Below are positions 1 through 7,131 of a DNA stretch of 9,961 nt, piece by piece; within the stretch, counting starts at the first letter, position 1; every line of letters begins with the position of its first letter. The notes under the pieces were generated by a model that had not been told where the DNA came from, searched no databases, and saw nothing but the letters and a program-made list of their open reading frames with translations. The stretch spans positions 1 to 9,961 of the forward strand of contig DAOWHZ010000003.1 of the NCBI GenBank assembly GCA_030641105.1, read 5' to 3'. The stretch is from a bacterium (GTDB taxonomy: Bacteria; Patescibacteria; ABY1; BM507; VMTK01). The position numbers were made by a program, and so were the translations under genes.

Positions 1-30
1 ACATTGGACATATTATTGGAAGAAATAACA

Positions 31-137
31 TAATTCAAATTTACAAATTATATTCAAATGCCTCAAATACGAATTATTCAAATTAATTTGAAAACAACAT
101 TTGAAGCATTTGAATAATAATTTGTAGATTTGAATTA
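31..137. repeat. Long imperfect AT-rich inverted repeat (hairpin) before the first gene
   Basis: The left arm (31-68) and right arm (99-137) are reverse complements at about 36 of 38 positions, with one single-base gap. The 30-nt centre contains a perfect 16-bp palindrome at 77-92 (TTCAAATTAATTTGAA). The element is built from about eight TTCAAAT/ATTTGAA units in both orientations. It ends 9 bp before the ATG of the kinase gene, so it could be a foldback element, an operator array or a structured leader. Its function is not known from the sequence. Confidence 0.85.
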
Positions 138-146
138 TATATTATC

Positions 147-1211
147 ATGAATATAATTAACAACCTCTTCAACGAACAATTTGTGATGGAATTATTTAAG
201 AAACAAGTGCTGCCTTGCTATCCTGATTTTGCTTCTATTAAAAAAATAAAAATTCTGCCGCATAAAAAATATATTTGGGAATCTACTTATCACGTAGTAA
301 TTGAATTTAAAACAACCTTTATTGCGAATAGCGGCAAGGAAATCAATCTGCCTATTTTTTGCTCTGCGCACAGCGATGAGCCGCGCAAGAACGCTTATGA
401 CGGCTTAAAATATTTATGGGACAGCGGTTTTGCCAAAGGCAATTTAACCATTCCCCGCCCATTGTTTTTTTCAAAAGAGTTTAACGGCACTTTTTACAGG
501 GGCGCGGAAGGCGTTAATTTATACCATTTTATTAGAAATAATGATTTAATGGAAATTAAGCGGATTGTTGCGCAGTCAGCCAAATGGTTTGCCAAGCTGC
601 ATAATCTGCCTGTTGAAAATGCCTACAATTTTAATCAGGAAAATAGCCGGATAAAAACTGTTATTCCAGGAGTGAAGCATATATTAGAGAGAATTAAAGA
701 AAATTATCCCCAATATAACAAAATTTATAAAGAGGCGTATAAAATTTTTATCGCACATGAAGAAGAATTTTTATCTTCCGTTAAAAAGCGCTGGCTTATT
801 CATGGCGACGCGCATCCGGAAAATGTAATAAAAATGAGTGAAAGAACAATAGCTTTAATAGATTTTACTGACATTTGCTTGTCTGATTTTGCCCGCGATA
901 TCGGCAGCTTTCTTCAGCAGATAGAATTTATGTGCAGCCGAAAAATTAATGACCGTTATTTTGTTAAAAAAATAAAAAACATTTTTTTGGATAATTACTT
1001 AAATAATGTTAAAATAAAACAAGGAAGGCGACCCCGCCCCTCGCGAGTGGCGGGGTCGCCTTCCTTGCAGAAAAGAATTGACAATTATTATAATTGGACT
1101 TCTATGCGCACAGCAACCTTCTTTTTATTAAAATCCAAGCCAGAACCGGAGCGCGTCCATGGACTTTTGGTAAGAATTTGCAAAGACATGAAATTGGATA
1201 TTTATATATAA
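147..1211 (+). CDS. APH-fold (aminoglycoside phosphotransferase/choline kinase family) small-molecule kinase
   Basis: This 354-residue protein is probably a cytosolic ATP-dependent small-molecule kinase. The catalytic loop is clear at residues 219-226 (HGDAHPEN, with D221 as probable catalytic base and N226 as metal ligand). It is followed by the DFG-like metal-binding segment IDFTD at 238-242. The helical C-terminal lobe carries a foreign-looking 16-residue stretch, residues 292-307, rich in Arg, Pro, Ser and Gly, encoded entirely by a GC-rich palindrome. The substrate cannot be read from the sequence. APH-fold kinases include maltokinases, so a sugar substrate is attractive next to the glucan genes, but that is inference. 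Antibiotic resistance is not implied. The ATG at 147 has no Shine-Dalgarno and directly follows an AT-rich hairpin. It is the first of five co-directional genes, 62 bp before the PHP gene. Confidence 0.82.
   Translation: MNIINNLFNEQFVMELFKKQVLPCYPDFASIKKIKILPHKKYIWESTYHVVIEFKTTFIANSGKEINLPIFCSAHSDEPRKNAYDGLKYLWDSGFAKGNLTIPRPLFFSKEFNGTFYRGAEGVNLYHFIRNNDLMEIKRIVAQSAKWFAKLHNLPVENAYNFNQENSRIKTVIPGVKHILERIKENYPQYNKIYKEAYKIFIAHEEEFLSSVKKRWLIHGDAHPENVIKMSERTIALIDFTDICLSDFARDIGSFLQQIEFMCSRKINDRYFVKKIKNIFLDNYLNNVKIKQGRRPRPSRVAGSPSLQKRIDNYYNWTSMRTATFFLLKSKPEPERVHGLLVRICKDMKLDIYI
1020..1067. repeat. GC-rich palindromic element inserted in frame in the kinase gene
   Basis: Two perfectly complementary 19-nt arms (1020-1038 and 1049-1067) flank a 10-nt centre, CCTCGCGAGT, itself nearly palindromic. 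The element is 48 nt long, lies exactly on codon boundaries (codons 292-307), has no in-frame stop, and is far richer in GC than the gene around it. Its core is shared with the palindrome at 1220-1262 (GCGAGTGGCGGG). It resembles the behaviour of Rickettsia palindromic elements, which insert into genes in frame, although no sequence relationship is claimed. Confidence 0.88.
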
Positions 1212-1219
1212 TTCATTTA

Positions 1220-1262
1220 AACATTTAAATCCCGCCATAGCGAGTGGCGGGATTAAAATGTT
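1220..1262. repeat. Second copy of the GCGAGTGGCGGG palindromic repeat, intergenic
   Basis: Arms 1220-1236 and 1246-1262 are complementary at 16 of 17 positions around the loop ATAGCGAGT. The core shares GCGAGTGGCGGG with the element inside the upstream gene, so both belong to one family. It fills most of the 62-bp gap between the kinase and PHP genes. There is no T-run after it on the + strand, so it is more likely a dispersed repeat or RNA-processing hairpin than a terminator. Confidence 0.8.
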
Positions 1263-1273
1263 AGTATGTTAAA

Positions 1274-2137
1274 ATGTTAATAGACCTTCAGCTTCACTCA
1301 ACTTACTCTGACGGCTATTTAACTCCCGCTGAGTTAACAAAATTTATTGCCGGTCATAGCGTTAAAATAGCCGCGCTAACCGACCATAATACGGTCGGCG
1401 GTTTAAACGAGTTTAGGCAGGTATGCCAGCAATATCAAATTAAGCCAATTACCGGTTTAGAGCTTTATGTTAAATTAGATGGCAGAAGATTTAATGTTCT
1501 TTGGTTTAATTTTGATGATACTAATCCAGAATTGCATAATATTCTGCGCAACAGCCAAATCAGGCGGCGTAATAAAGTAAGGCAAACATTATTAAAATTA
1601 AAAAATCTTAGTTTTGAAATTGAAGTAGAAAAAATTTTAGACAAATATACTCATTATACCCCGATTAATAGTATTATTGATGACATTTGGTCAGTACCGG
1701 CTAATCGCGCTAAAATCAAAAAAGAGCTTAATAATAAAAATCCTCGTGAAGGTGAAATTATTCATGAGTATTTTCGCAATCCTCAAATTGGCATTTTGCG
1801 CGAGAGTTATATTAATATTGAACATATATTAAAGTTAAGAGAAAAAATCGGCGGGCAAATCATTCTTAATCATCCTGCCAAACACAGCTATATTAAAAGA
1901 GAGGCCTGGGAAAAATTTAAAAAAATCGGCTTTGACGGAGTAGAAGTTCTTTCACCCCATCATTCAATTGGCGCTGTTATGTTTGCCCAGCACTTGGCCC
2001 GGGAATTAAATTTTATTGAAACCGGCGGTTCTGATTTTCACCGGCATGAAGGCGGCAAACATTTACTGCAAAATTCATGGCAGTATTTCAAGATTGATTC
2101 CGGGTATTTGAAAGGCGTGGATAAAATAATTAAATAA
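1274..2137 (+). CDS. PHP-domain metal-dependent phosphoesterase (TrpH/RNase AM-like)
   Basis: This 287-residue protein has the motif order of PHP phosphoesterases, which hydrolyse phosphate esters with a cluster of two or three metals. Visible motifs are the first at residues 4-14 (DLQLHSTYSDG), TDHN at 36-39, GLE at 61-63, NHP at 199-201, SPHHS at 227-231 and GSDFH at 252-256. In the first motif the usual DLHxH reads DLQLH, so Gln6 replaces the first metal-binding His while H8 and D13 remain. Length fits the TrpH/YciV (RNase AM) group, but a cap-like segment at about 90-180 makes the substrate uncertain: a nucleotide, an oligoribonucleotide or a sugar phosphate are all possible. The ATG at 1274 has no Shine-Dalgarno; the ATG at 1258 reads into TAA after four codons. 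It sits in the sugar gene run, 50 bp before the GH15 gene. Confidence 0.85.
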   Translation: MLIDLQLHSTYSDGYLTPAELTKFIAGHSVKIAALTDHNTVGGLNEFRQVCQQYQIKPITGLELYVKLDGRRFNVLWFNFDDTNPELHNILRNSQIRRRNKVRQTLLKLKNLSFEIEVEKILDKYTHYTPINSIIDDIWSVPANRAKIKKELNNKNPREGEIIHEYFRNPQIGILRESYINIEHILKLREKIGGQIILNHPAKHSYIKREAWEKFKKIGFDGVEVLSPHHSIGAVMFAQHLARELNFIETGGSDFHRHEGGKHLLQNSWQYFKIDSGYLKGVDKIIK

Positions 2138-2187
2138 TTTTTTTATCTTTCTCCAAATTGTTAGCAAGAAAAAATTTTTACAGCATT

Positions 2188-3258
2188 ATGAAAAATAAAA
2201 TTGAAAAATTATTAAATACAAGCAAGCAAGTAATTAGTGATTGCTGTTTGGAAAACGGCGCTATTGTCGCGGCTAATTCCACAATGCCTTATTATCCTAA
2301 AGAAGCAAAGAATTATTTTTATGTCTGGCCCAGGGACGCTTCTTATGTTTGCTTGGCCGCTGACGCAATTGGATTAAAAGATATTCAGGAAAATTTTTTT
2401 ATTTGGCTTTCAAGTAGGGCGGAAGACTGGAAGGAAACAGGATTGTTTTATGAAAAATATTATCCGAACGGCTTGAAAGCCCTGAAAAAATTTCAGCCAG
2501 ATGAAGTGTCAATAGTATTATTAGCTGTTTATAATCATTTTAAGAATGATTTAAGCAAAGCTGAAAAATATAAAAAATTGGTTATTAATTCAGCGCAAGG
2601 AATATGCAAAGTTTGGCGCAATGACCATTTTATAATCCCGACTAATGATTTATGGGAAGAAAGATTAACCTTCCCGGATCTTAAAGATAATTTTTCCTAT
2701 TCGCTAGCGGCATGCGCTAGCGGTTTTTTGTCCGCCAATAAATTATTTCCTAACAAAGAATATGTGAAAACAGCAAACCGAATGAAACTGTGTCTAATAA
2801 ATTCCGCTCGCAAAGAAGGAAATTTTTTCAGATCATTCGGCAAGCTGGACGACAAAAGAATAGACGCCAGCTTATTAGGGCTTATTTGGCCGTTTAATAT
2901 TGTTAGAGCAGACAGCGCGCTTGCGGAAAAAACAATAAAATTAATAGAAAATAAATTAGTGGAAGACTACGGCGTTTATAGGCATGAGCATGATGATTAT
3001 GACGGCTGGATGTTTGAAAAACATTTCAGGAATAAAGGCGCCGGTTATTGGCCGTTGCTTAATTTTTGGATGAGCATAGTTCTTAATAAAATGGGCCAAA
3101 GAAATAAAGCGCTTAAATATTATAATAAAGTTATTAATTCCACAAATAAATTTATACCTGAGCAAGTTTTTAATAATAACATACAAAAATCCGTATCTCC
3201 TTTATGCTGGAGCCATGCGATGTTTATTTTGGCTTCAAAAGAGTTGGGGTTTTTATAA
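2188..3258 (+). CDS. GH15 glucoamylase-like glycoside hydrolase (catalytic domain only)
   Basis: This 356-residue protein has the alpha/alpha-barrel signatures of glycoside hydrolase family 15, whose members release glucose from the non-reducing ends of alpha-glucans or related oligosaccharides. The substrate loop YVWPRD is at residues 45-50. The probable catalytic acid lies in DLWEER at 154-159, and the probable catalytic base is Glu325 in IPEQ. Later aromatic-rich repeats (WPF, GYWPLLNFW, SHAMF) fit the barrel helices. Prokaryotic GH15 enzymes are usually 600 residues or more with an N-terminal beta-sandwich; here only the barrel is present. No signal peptide is seen, so it should act in the cytosol. 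I chose the ATG at 2188; an in-frame TTG at 2158 would add ten residues with no family support. It ends 2 bp before glgA, which implies cotranscription and a shared glucan substrate. Confidence 0.85.
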   Translation: MKNKIEKLLNTSKQVISDCCLENGAIVAANSTMPYYPKEAKNYFYVWPRDASYVCLAADAIGLKDIQENFFIWLSSRAEDWKETGLFYEKYYPNGLKALKKFQPDEVSIVLLAVYNHFKNDLSKAEKYKKLVINSAQGICKVWRNDHFIIPTNDLWEERLTFPDLKDNFSYSLAACASGFLSANKLFPNKEYVKTANRMKLCLINSARKEGNFFRSFGKLDDKRIDASLLGLIWPFNIVRADSALAEKTIKLIENKLVEDYGVYRHEHDDYDGWMFEKHFRNKGAGYWPLLNFWMSIVLNKMGQRNKALKYYNKVINSTNKFIPEQVFNNNIQKSVSPLCWSHAMFILASKELGFL

Positions 3259-3260
3259 TC

Positions 3261-4685
3261 ATGCTTAAACAAAAACTAAAAATCCTAATGGCGTCGGCGG
3301 AGATCGCGCCGTTCGCAAAAGTGGGCGGGCTGGCTGATGTTGTTGGCAGTTTGCCGCCTGCGCTGAAAAAGTTGGACTGCGATGTGCGTCTGGTTATGCC
3401 GCTTTACGGTTTAGTGGACAGTAAAAAATATCAGCTTAAAAAGATTGGCTCTGATATAGAAATTTATTTTGGCAATGGGCTTGCTAAAATAAATCTTTGG
3501 CAGTCCAAACTGCCCGGTTCAAGCGTAATTGTTTATTTTATAGAAGTACCGAAATTTTTTGGCGCTAAAGAAGTTTACGTTAAAAAAAATAATGCGGAAA
3601 GGTTTTTATTTTTTTCATTGGCAAGCTTGTATATTTTGCCTACGATTAAATTTAAGCCGGATGTAATCCATTGCCATGATTCCCATATAGCTTTAATCCC
3701 AAATTTGCTAAAAGTGTCCAGATACGCTTATTTTAAGAATATAAAAACCCTTTTTACAATACATAATTTGAATTATCAAGGCAAGTCAGAAATAGAAGTT
3801 TTATTAACCGGGAATTTAACAAAGGATTCTTTAAAATCTTTAACTAAGGACGCCCAAGACGGGGATATTAATTTTATGGTCCAGGGAGTTCTTAACGCGG
3901 GCTTGATTAATACTGTGAGCCCGACTTATGCCAAGGAAATAACAACATCCATTTACGGAGCCAGCTTGGATAATATAATTAAAAAAAGAAAGAATGATTT
4001 GTATGGAATTTTAAACGGCATTGACACGAAATTTTTTAATCCGAGCAAGGATAAATTCATAAAGCAAAAATATTCTATAAAAACCCTTAATAAAAGAATA
4101 GCTAACAAATTAACTCTGCAAAAACAATTAGGATTGCCGCTGGATAAAAATATTGCTTTAATCGGATTTATTTCCAGATTGGTTTGGCAAAAGGGGCTTG
4201 AGCTAATTACTGAAGAAATTGTAAAAAATTCAGGTTGCCAGTTTGCGATTTTGGGCACAGGCCAGCTAAAATATGAAAAGCATTTGAAAAAATTAACAAA
4301 AAAATATCCTGATAAATTCAGCGCGCAAATTAAATTTGACATAAAATTAGCCCAGCAGGTTTATGCAGGATCAGATATGTTTTTAATGCCTTCCCGTTTT
4401 GAACCCTGCGGTTTGGGCCAGATGATTGCTATGCGCTATGGCGCTGTGCCGATTGCGCGCGCTACCGGAGGCCTTGATGATACAATAAATACTAAAGTTG
4501 GCTTTAAATTTAATGATTTTAGCGCAGAAGCATTATTAAAAACCTTGCAAAAAGCTTTAAGGGTTTATTATAATCAACCTGAAAAATGGCGCAATTTACA
4601 GATTAATGGCATGAAAAAAGACTTTTCCTGGGATAATTCCGCGAAAGAGTATTTGAAATTGTATAAAAAGTTAGCTTATGCTTAA
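3261..4685 (+). CDS. glgA: Glycogen (starch) synthase, GT5 family
   Basis: GlgA transfers glucose from a nucleotide sugar (normally ADP-glucose in bacteria) to the non-reducing end of an alpha-1,4-glucan. The 474-residue length is normal for the family. The N-terminal nucleotide-sugar loop KVGGLADVV is at residues 20-28, HCHDSH (usually HxHDW) at 137-142, VSPTYAKEI at 219-227, NGIDTKFFNP at 252-261, SRLVWQKGLEL at 305-315, PSRFEPCGL at 377-385 with probable catalytic Glu381, and ATGGLDDT at 401-408. Both Rossmann halves of a GT-B fold are complete. The ATG at 3261 is preferred: the frame is open from 3204, but that would overlap the GH15 gene and add 19 residues ahead of the conserved start. 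It overlaps the next gene by 8 bp. No glgC, glgB or glgP lies in the window. Confidence 0.95.
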   Translation: MLKQKLKILMASAEIAPFAKVGGLADVVGSLPPALKKLDCDVRLVMPLYGLVDSKKYQLKKIGSDIEIYFGNGLAKINLWQSKLPGSSVIVYFIEVPKFFGAKEVYVKKNNAERFLFFSLASLYILPTIKFKPDVIHCHDSHIALIPNLLKVSRYAYFKNIKTLFTIHNLNYQGKSEIEVLLTGNLTKDSLKSLTKDAQDGDINFMVQGVLNAGLINTVSPTYAKEITTSIYGASLDNIIKKRKNDLYGILNGIDTKFFNPSKDKFIKQKYSIKTLNKRIANKLTLQKQLGLPLDKNIALIGFISRLVWQKGLELITEEIVKNSGCQFAILGTGQLKYEKHLKKLTKKYPDKFSAQIKFDIKLAQQVYAGSDMFLMPSRFEPCGLGQMIAMRYGAVPIARATGGLDDTINTKVGFKFNDFSAEALLKTLQKALRVYYNQPEKWRNLQINGMKKDFSWDNSAKEYLKLYKKLAYA

Positions 4686-6366
4686 AAAATTAAAAACATT
4701 ATATCCGGAACAGGCGGAGGAGGTGCATGAAAAACTGCAAAACATTATAGCAGATTTTAAAAAAAGAAATCCGTCCAAAGAGCGGGACAACCAGCCGCTG
4801 TTCAATGAAAAAGATGCAATTCTTATTTGCGATGCCGACCATGCGCAAGAAAAGGGCGTAAAAACTTTCAAGACAATGCATAAGTTTTTACGCAAATACG
4901 CCAATGGAATTATAAATAAAATTCATTTTTTGCCGTTTTACCCATGGTCAAGCGATGACGGCTTTTCAGTCAAGGATTATTACAAAGTAAGCGGACAGTA
5001 TGGCAGCTGGGAAGATTTAAAGCCCATTGCCAAGGATTTTGGATTGATGTTTGACTGCGTGGTCAATCATATGTCTGTCCAAAGCCAATGGTTCCAGAAG
5101 TTTTTAACTGGAGACAAGAAATATAAGGATTATTTTATTTCTTTTTCTAAAGAAGAATATAAAAACAACAAGGAAAATTTCGCAAAAGTATTCCGTCCGC
5201 ACCAGCAGCCGCTTTTAACTTTATTTAAAACACAGAAAGGAAAAAAATATGTTTGGACAACTTTTTCCAAGGACCAGGCGGATTTAAATTTTGCCAATCC
5301 AGAAGTTTTTCTGGAAATGGTTAAAATACTTTTATTTTATGTTGAAAACGGGGCAAAAGCGATTCGGCTTGACGCAATCGCTTATGCCTGGAAAAAAATG
5401 GGCACAGCTTGCTTTGATTTGCCTGAAGCGCATACGCTTGTGCAAATTATGCGAGCCGTATTTAATGAAGCCGCGCCGCATGTGTGGGTAATCACGGAAA
5501 CAGTTTTGCCGCACAAAAAAAATATTTCGTATTTTGGCAACGGGCGCGATGAGGCGCATTTAGTCTACCATTTCCAGCTGGAAACCCTGCTTCTCCATAC
5601 AATGCTATCCGGCAATTCATCTTTAGCTTCAAACTGGCTTAAAAAGGTAAAATGCATTAGCAAGGAAACCAACTATTTAAATTTAAGCGTTTCTCATGAC
5701 GGAATCCACACAATTCCGGCGCGTGGGATTTTAAGCAAAAAGCAAATGCGCGCAATCGCTTTGGACTGCGAAAAAAAGCGCGGGAAAATTTTAGAGCGCG
5801 ACATTGGCAACAACGAAACTGAAATATATGAAATGAATATAACTTACCCGAGCGCTATGGGCGAAATTAACAAATATCTGGCAAGCCAGTCAATCCAACT
5901 GGCATTGCGCGGAGTGCCTTTGATTTATTTTAATAATTTAATCGGAGCTGATAATTGGAACAAGGGGGTTGAAAAATTTGGCTATGGCCGCGCGATTAAC
6001 CGTGAAAAATTTAATTATAGCAAGTTAGCCAAAGAGCTTGACAGCGTGAATTCACGCAAGCATAAAATTTTTAATGGCTATAAAAAATTATTAAAAGCGC
6101 GGGCAAAAGAGCCATTGTTTTCGCCTTTGGCAGAACAGAAAATATTGGATTTGGGGCCTGAAACAATGGCGATTTTAAGATTTAATAAAAATTCAGATAA
6201 TTTGTTAGCCATAACCAATGTTACAAACCGCGCGCTGAAGATTAATGCCAGCAAGATCAAGAAAGAAATGCGAAAAGAGCAAGTCAAAGACATTTTAACT
6301 CAAGAAAAATTAAAATTAGAAAAATATTTAATTTTAAAGCCGTATGAAGTTAAGTGGTTGAAATAA
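4678..6366 (+). CDS. GH13 subfamily 18 (sucrose phosphorylase-like) glycoside phosphorylase
   Basis: This 562-residue TIM-barrel enzyme has the hallmarks of GH13_18, which uses phosphate to cleave an alpha-glucoside with retention, giving glucose 1-phosphate. Members act on sucrose, sucrose 6-phosphate, glucosylglycerate or glucosylglycerol. Motifs are HFLPFYPWSSDDGFSVKDYY at residues 83-102, FDCVVNH at 125-131, RLDAIAYAWK with nucleophile Asp232, ITETVLPH with acid/base Glu274 followed by NISYFG, and SHDG with Asp341. A short all-beta C-terminal domain follows. The acceptor-site region (SHDGIHTIPARG) differs from classical sucrose phosphorylase, so the substrate is left open; an osmolyte such as glucosylglycerate is one option. 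The ATG overlaps the end of glgA by 8 bp, so the two are translationally coupled. It is the last gene of the sugar run and is followed by a terminator-like hairpin. Confidence 0.88.
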   Translation: MLKKLKTLYPEQAEEVHEKLQNIIADFKKRNPSKERDNQPLFNEKDAILICDADHAQEKGVKTFKTMHKFLRKYANGIINKIHFLPFYPWSSDDGFSVKDYYKVSGQYGSWEDLKPIAKDFGLMFDCVVNHMSVQSQWFQKFLTGDKKYKDYFISFSKEEYKNNKENFAKVFRPHQQPLLTLFKTQKGKKYVWTTFSKDQADLNFANPEVFLEMVKILLFYVENGAKAIRLDAIAYAWKKMGTACFDLPEAHTLVQIMRAVFNEAAPHVWVITETVLPHKKNISYFGNGRDEAHLVYHFQLETLLLHTMLSGNSSLASNWLKKVKCISKETNYLNLSVSHDGIHTIPARGILSKKQMRAIALDCEKKRGKILERDIGNNETEIYEMNITYPSAMGEINKYLASQSIQLALRGVPLIYFNNLIGADNWNKGVEKFGYGRAINREKFNYSKLAKELDSVNSRKHKIFNGYKKLLKARAKEPLFSPLAEQKILDLGPETMAILRFNKNSDNLLAITNVTNRALKINASKIKKEMRKEQVKDILTQEKLKLEKYLILKPYEVKWLK

Positions 6367-6376
6367 AATGAAGGTT

Positions 6377-6406
6377 GCGGCGGTTTACTGCCTGTCGCGG
6401 TTTTTT
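6377..6406 (+). terminator. Intrinsic terminator after the sugar gene run
   Basis: A 7-bp stem (6377-6383 with 6392-6398, containing two G-T pairs that are allowed only in the + strand RNA) has an 8-nt loop and is followed by GG and six T residues at 6401-6406. It lies 10 bp after the stop of the GH13_18 gene. Confidence 0.65.
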
Positions 6407-6445
6407 AACAAAAAAATGCGACGAGGCAAAAAATTATACATATGC

Positions 6446-6474
6446 TTTACAAAAAAATTATAAAGAGTTAATAT
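6446..6474 (+). promoter_or_regulatory. Sigma-70-type promoter for the 174-residue gene
   Basis: The -35 box TTTACA (6446-6451) and the -10 box TAATAT (6469-6474) are separated by exactly 17 bp. The predicted start near 6481 gives a leader of about 39 nt. A second -10-like TATAAT at 6489-6494 lacks a good -35 box. Position just after the preceding terminator supports a separate transcription unit. Confidence 0.6.
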
Positions 6475-6506
6475 TTAACCAGCTTCATTATAATAGAAAA
6501 AACAAA

Positions 6507-6513
6507 AAGGAGG
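6507..6513 (+). promoter_or_regulatory. Canonical Shine-Dalgarno sequence
   Basis: AAGGAGG lies 6 nt before the ATG at 6520. It fixes that start and is the only strong ribosome-binding site in the window. Confidence 0.85.
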
Positions 6514-6519
6514 AGCCGC

Positions 6520-7044
6520 ATGAATCACATTATAGAACTTTCAAAATATTTCAAGAAAGAAGGGGACATAAACGATTTGTTAAAACAAGCTGTTATTTTA
6601 AGAAATTCCCTGCCGTCCGAAAAAAATAAATTTAAAATAAAAAATTTAAAAAAATTTTTCTCGGCTAAAATCTTTGATGTACTATTAAAAAACCATGCTA
6701 TTAATACTGGCAGCTTTCTGTGCGGGCTACATATTGCTGAACTGCTAACGCAGATAGCTAATAACAGCCCTAAAAGCTGGTTTGCAATAGATTATATCAT
6801 GGAAAACAGCAGACAAAAAAATTCAGAAACTTTAAAGCAGGGCGCTAACATCTGTTTTCTAATTTGTACAATTTTCAAAGCAAGGAGTGAGTTTAGATGC
6901 ATGAGTTATAATGATTATGAAAAAATGGGAAAAGGCCTATATTTCCAATTTTATAATCAAACCGGCAGAGAGATCGGCTACCACATGGGAAGCCAATACA
7001 ATTTAATGGTAGAAATTACTGATGAATTCATGCATACTTTATAA
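6520..7044 (+). CDS. Hypothetical protein, 174 residues, unrecognised
   Basis: I do not recognise this protein. It looks soluble and largely helical, with a Lys/Asn-rich first third (residues 1-55), a more hydrophobic middle with Cys residues (about 60-125) and a C-terminal part with aromatic and Gly residues (about 130-174, including YFQFYNQTGREIGYHMG nearby). There is no signal peptide, clear membrane helix or catalytic motif. Support for it being a real gene comes from a promoter with ideal spacing, the strongest Shine-Dalgarno in the window 6 nt before the ATG, and an intrinsic terminator 12 bp after the stop. It is thus a one-gene unit, probably well translated, and independent of the sugar genes. 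It may be lineage-specific; no function is proposed. Confidence 0.8.
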   Translation: MNHIIELSKYFKKEGDINDLLKQAVILRNSLPSEKNKFKIKNLKKFFSAKIFDVLLKNHAINTGSFLCGLHIAELLTQIANNSPKSWFAIDYIMENSRQKNSETLKQGANICFLICTIFKARSEFRCMSYNDYEKMGKGLYFQFYNQTGREIGYHMGSQYNLMVEITDEFMHTL

Positions 7045-7056
7045 ACACTAAAAATG

Positions 7057-7089
7057 AAAAGCCGGCGCGCATGCACCGGCTTTTATTGT
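7057..7089 (+). terminator. Intrinsic terminator after the 174-residue gene
   Basis: The stem AAAAGCCGG (7057-7065) pairs with CCGGCTTTT (7076-7084) over a 10-nt loop that can form two further GC pairs. The T-rich tail TTTTATTGTT follows the GC core. The A-tract on the other side allows function in both directions. Confidence 0.88.
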
Positions 7090-7131
7090 TAAATTTGATT
7101 TAATGGTCAAAAATAGTTGCTGTTTTTGGTT

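Noticed and set aside
147..1211. Aminoglycoside resistance gene
   Set aside because: Only the general kinase fold motifs are seen. The context is sugar metabolism, and the fold covers many substrates.
2110..2155. A terminator between the PHP and GH15 genes (T-run after AT-rich self-complementary DNA)
   Set aside because: The possible stem is all A/T and overlaps the coding end; it is too weak to call.
6368..6463. A 31-codon ORF starting 1 bp after the GH13_18 stop codon
   Set aside because: It overlaps the terminator-like hairpin, is very basic and has no ribosome-binding site. It may be a relic of a lost gene start but is not supported as a gene.
6375..6629. An 84-codon frame overlapping the start of the 174-residue gene
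   Set aside because: Its start codon is TTG inside the terminator region, and its second half is an out-of-frame shadow of the well-supported gene.
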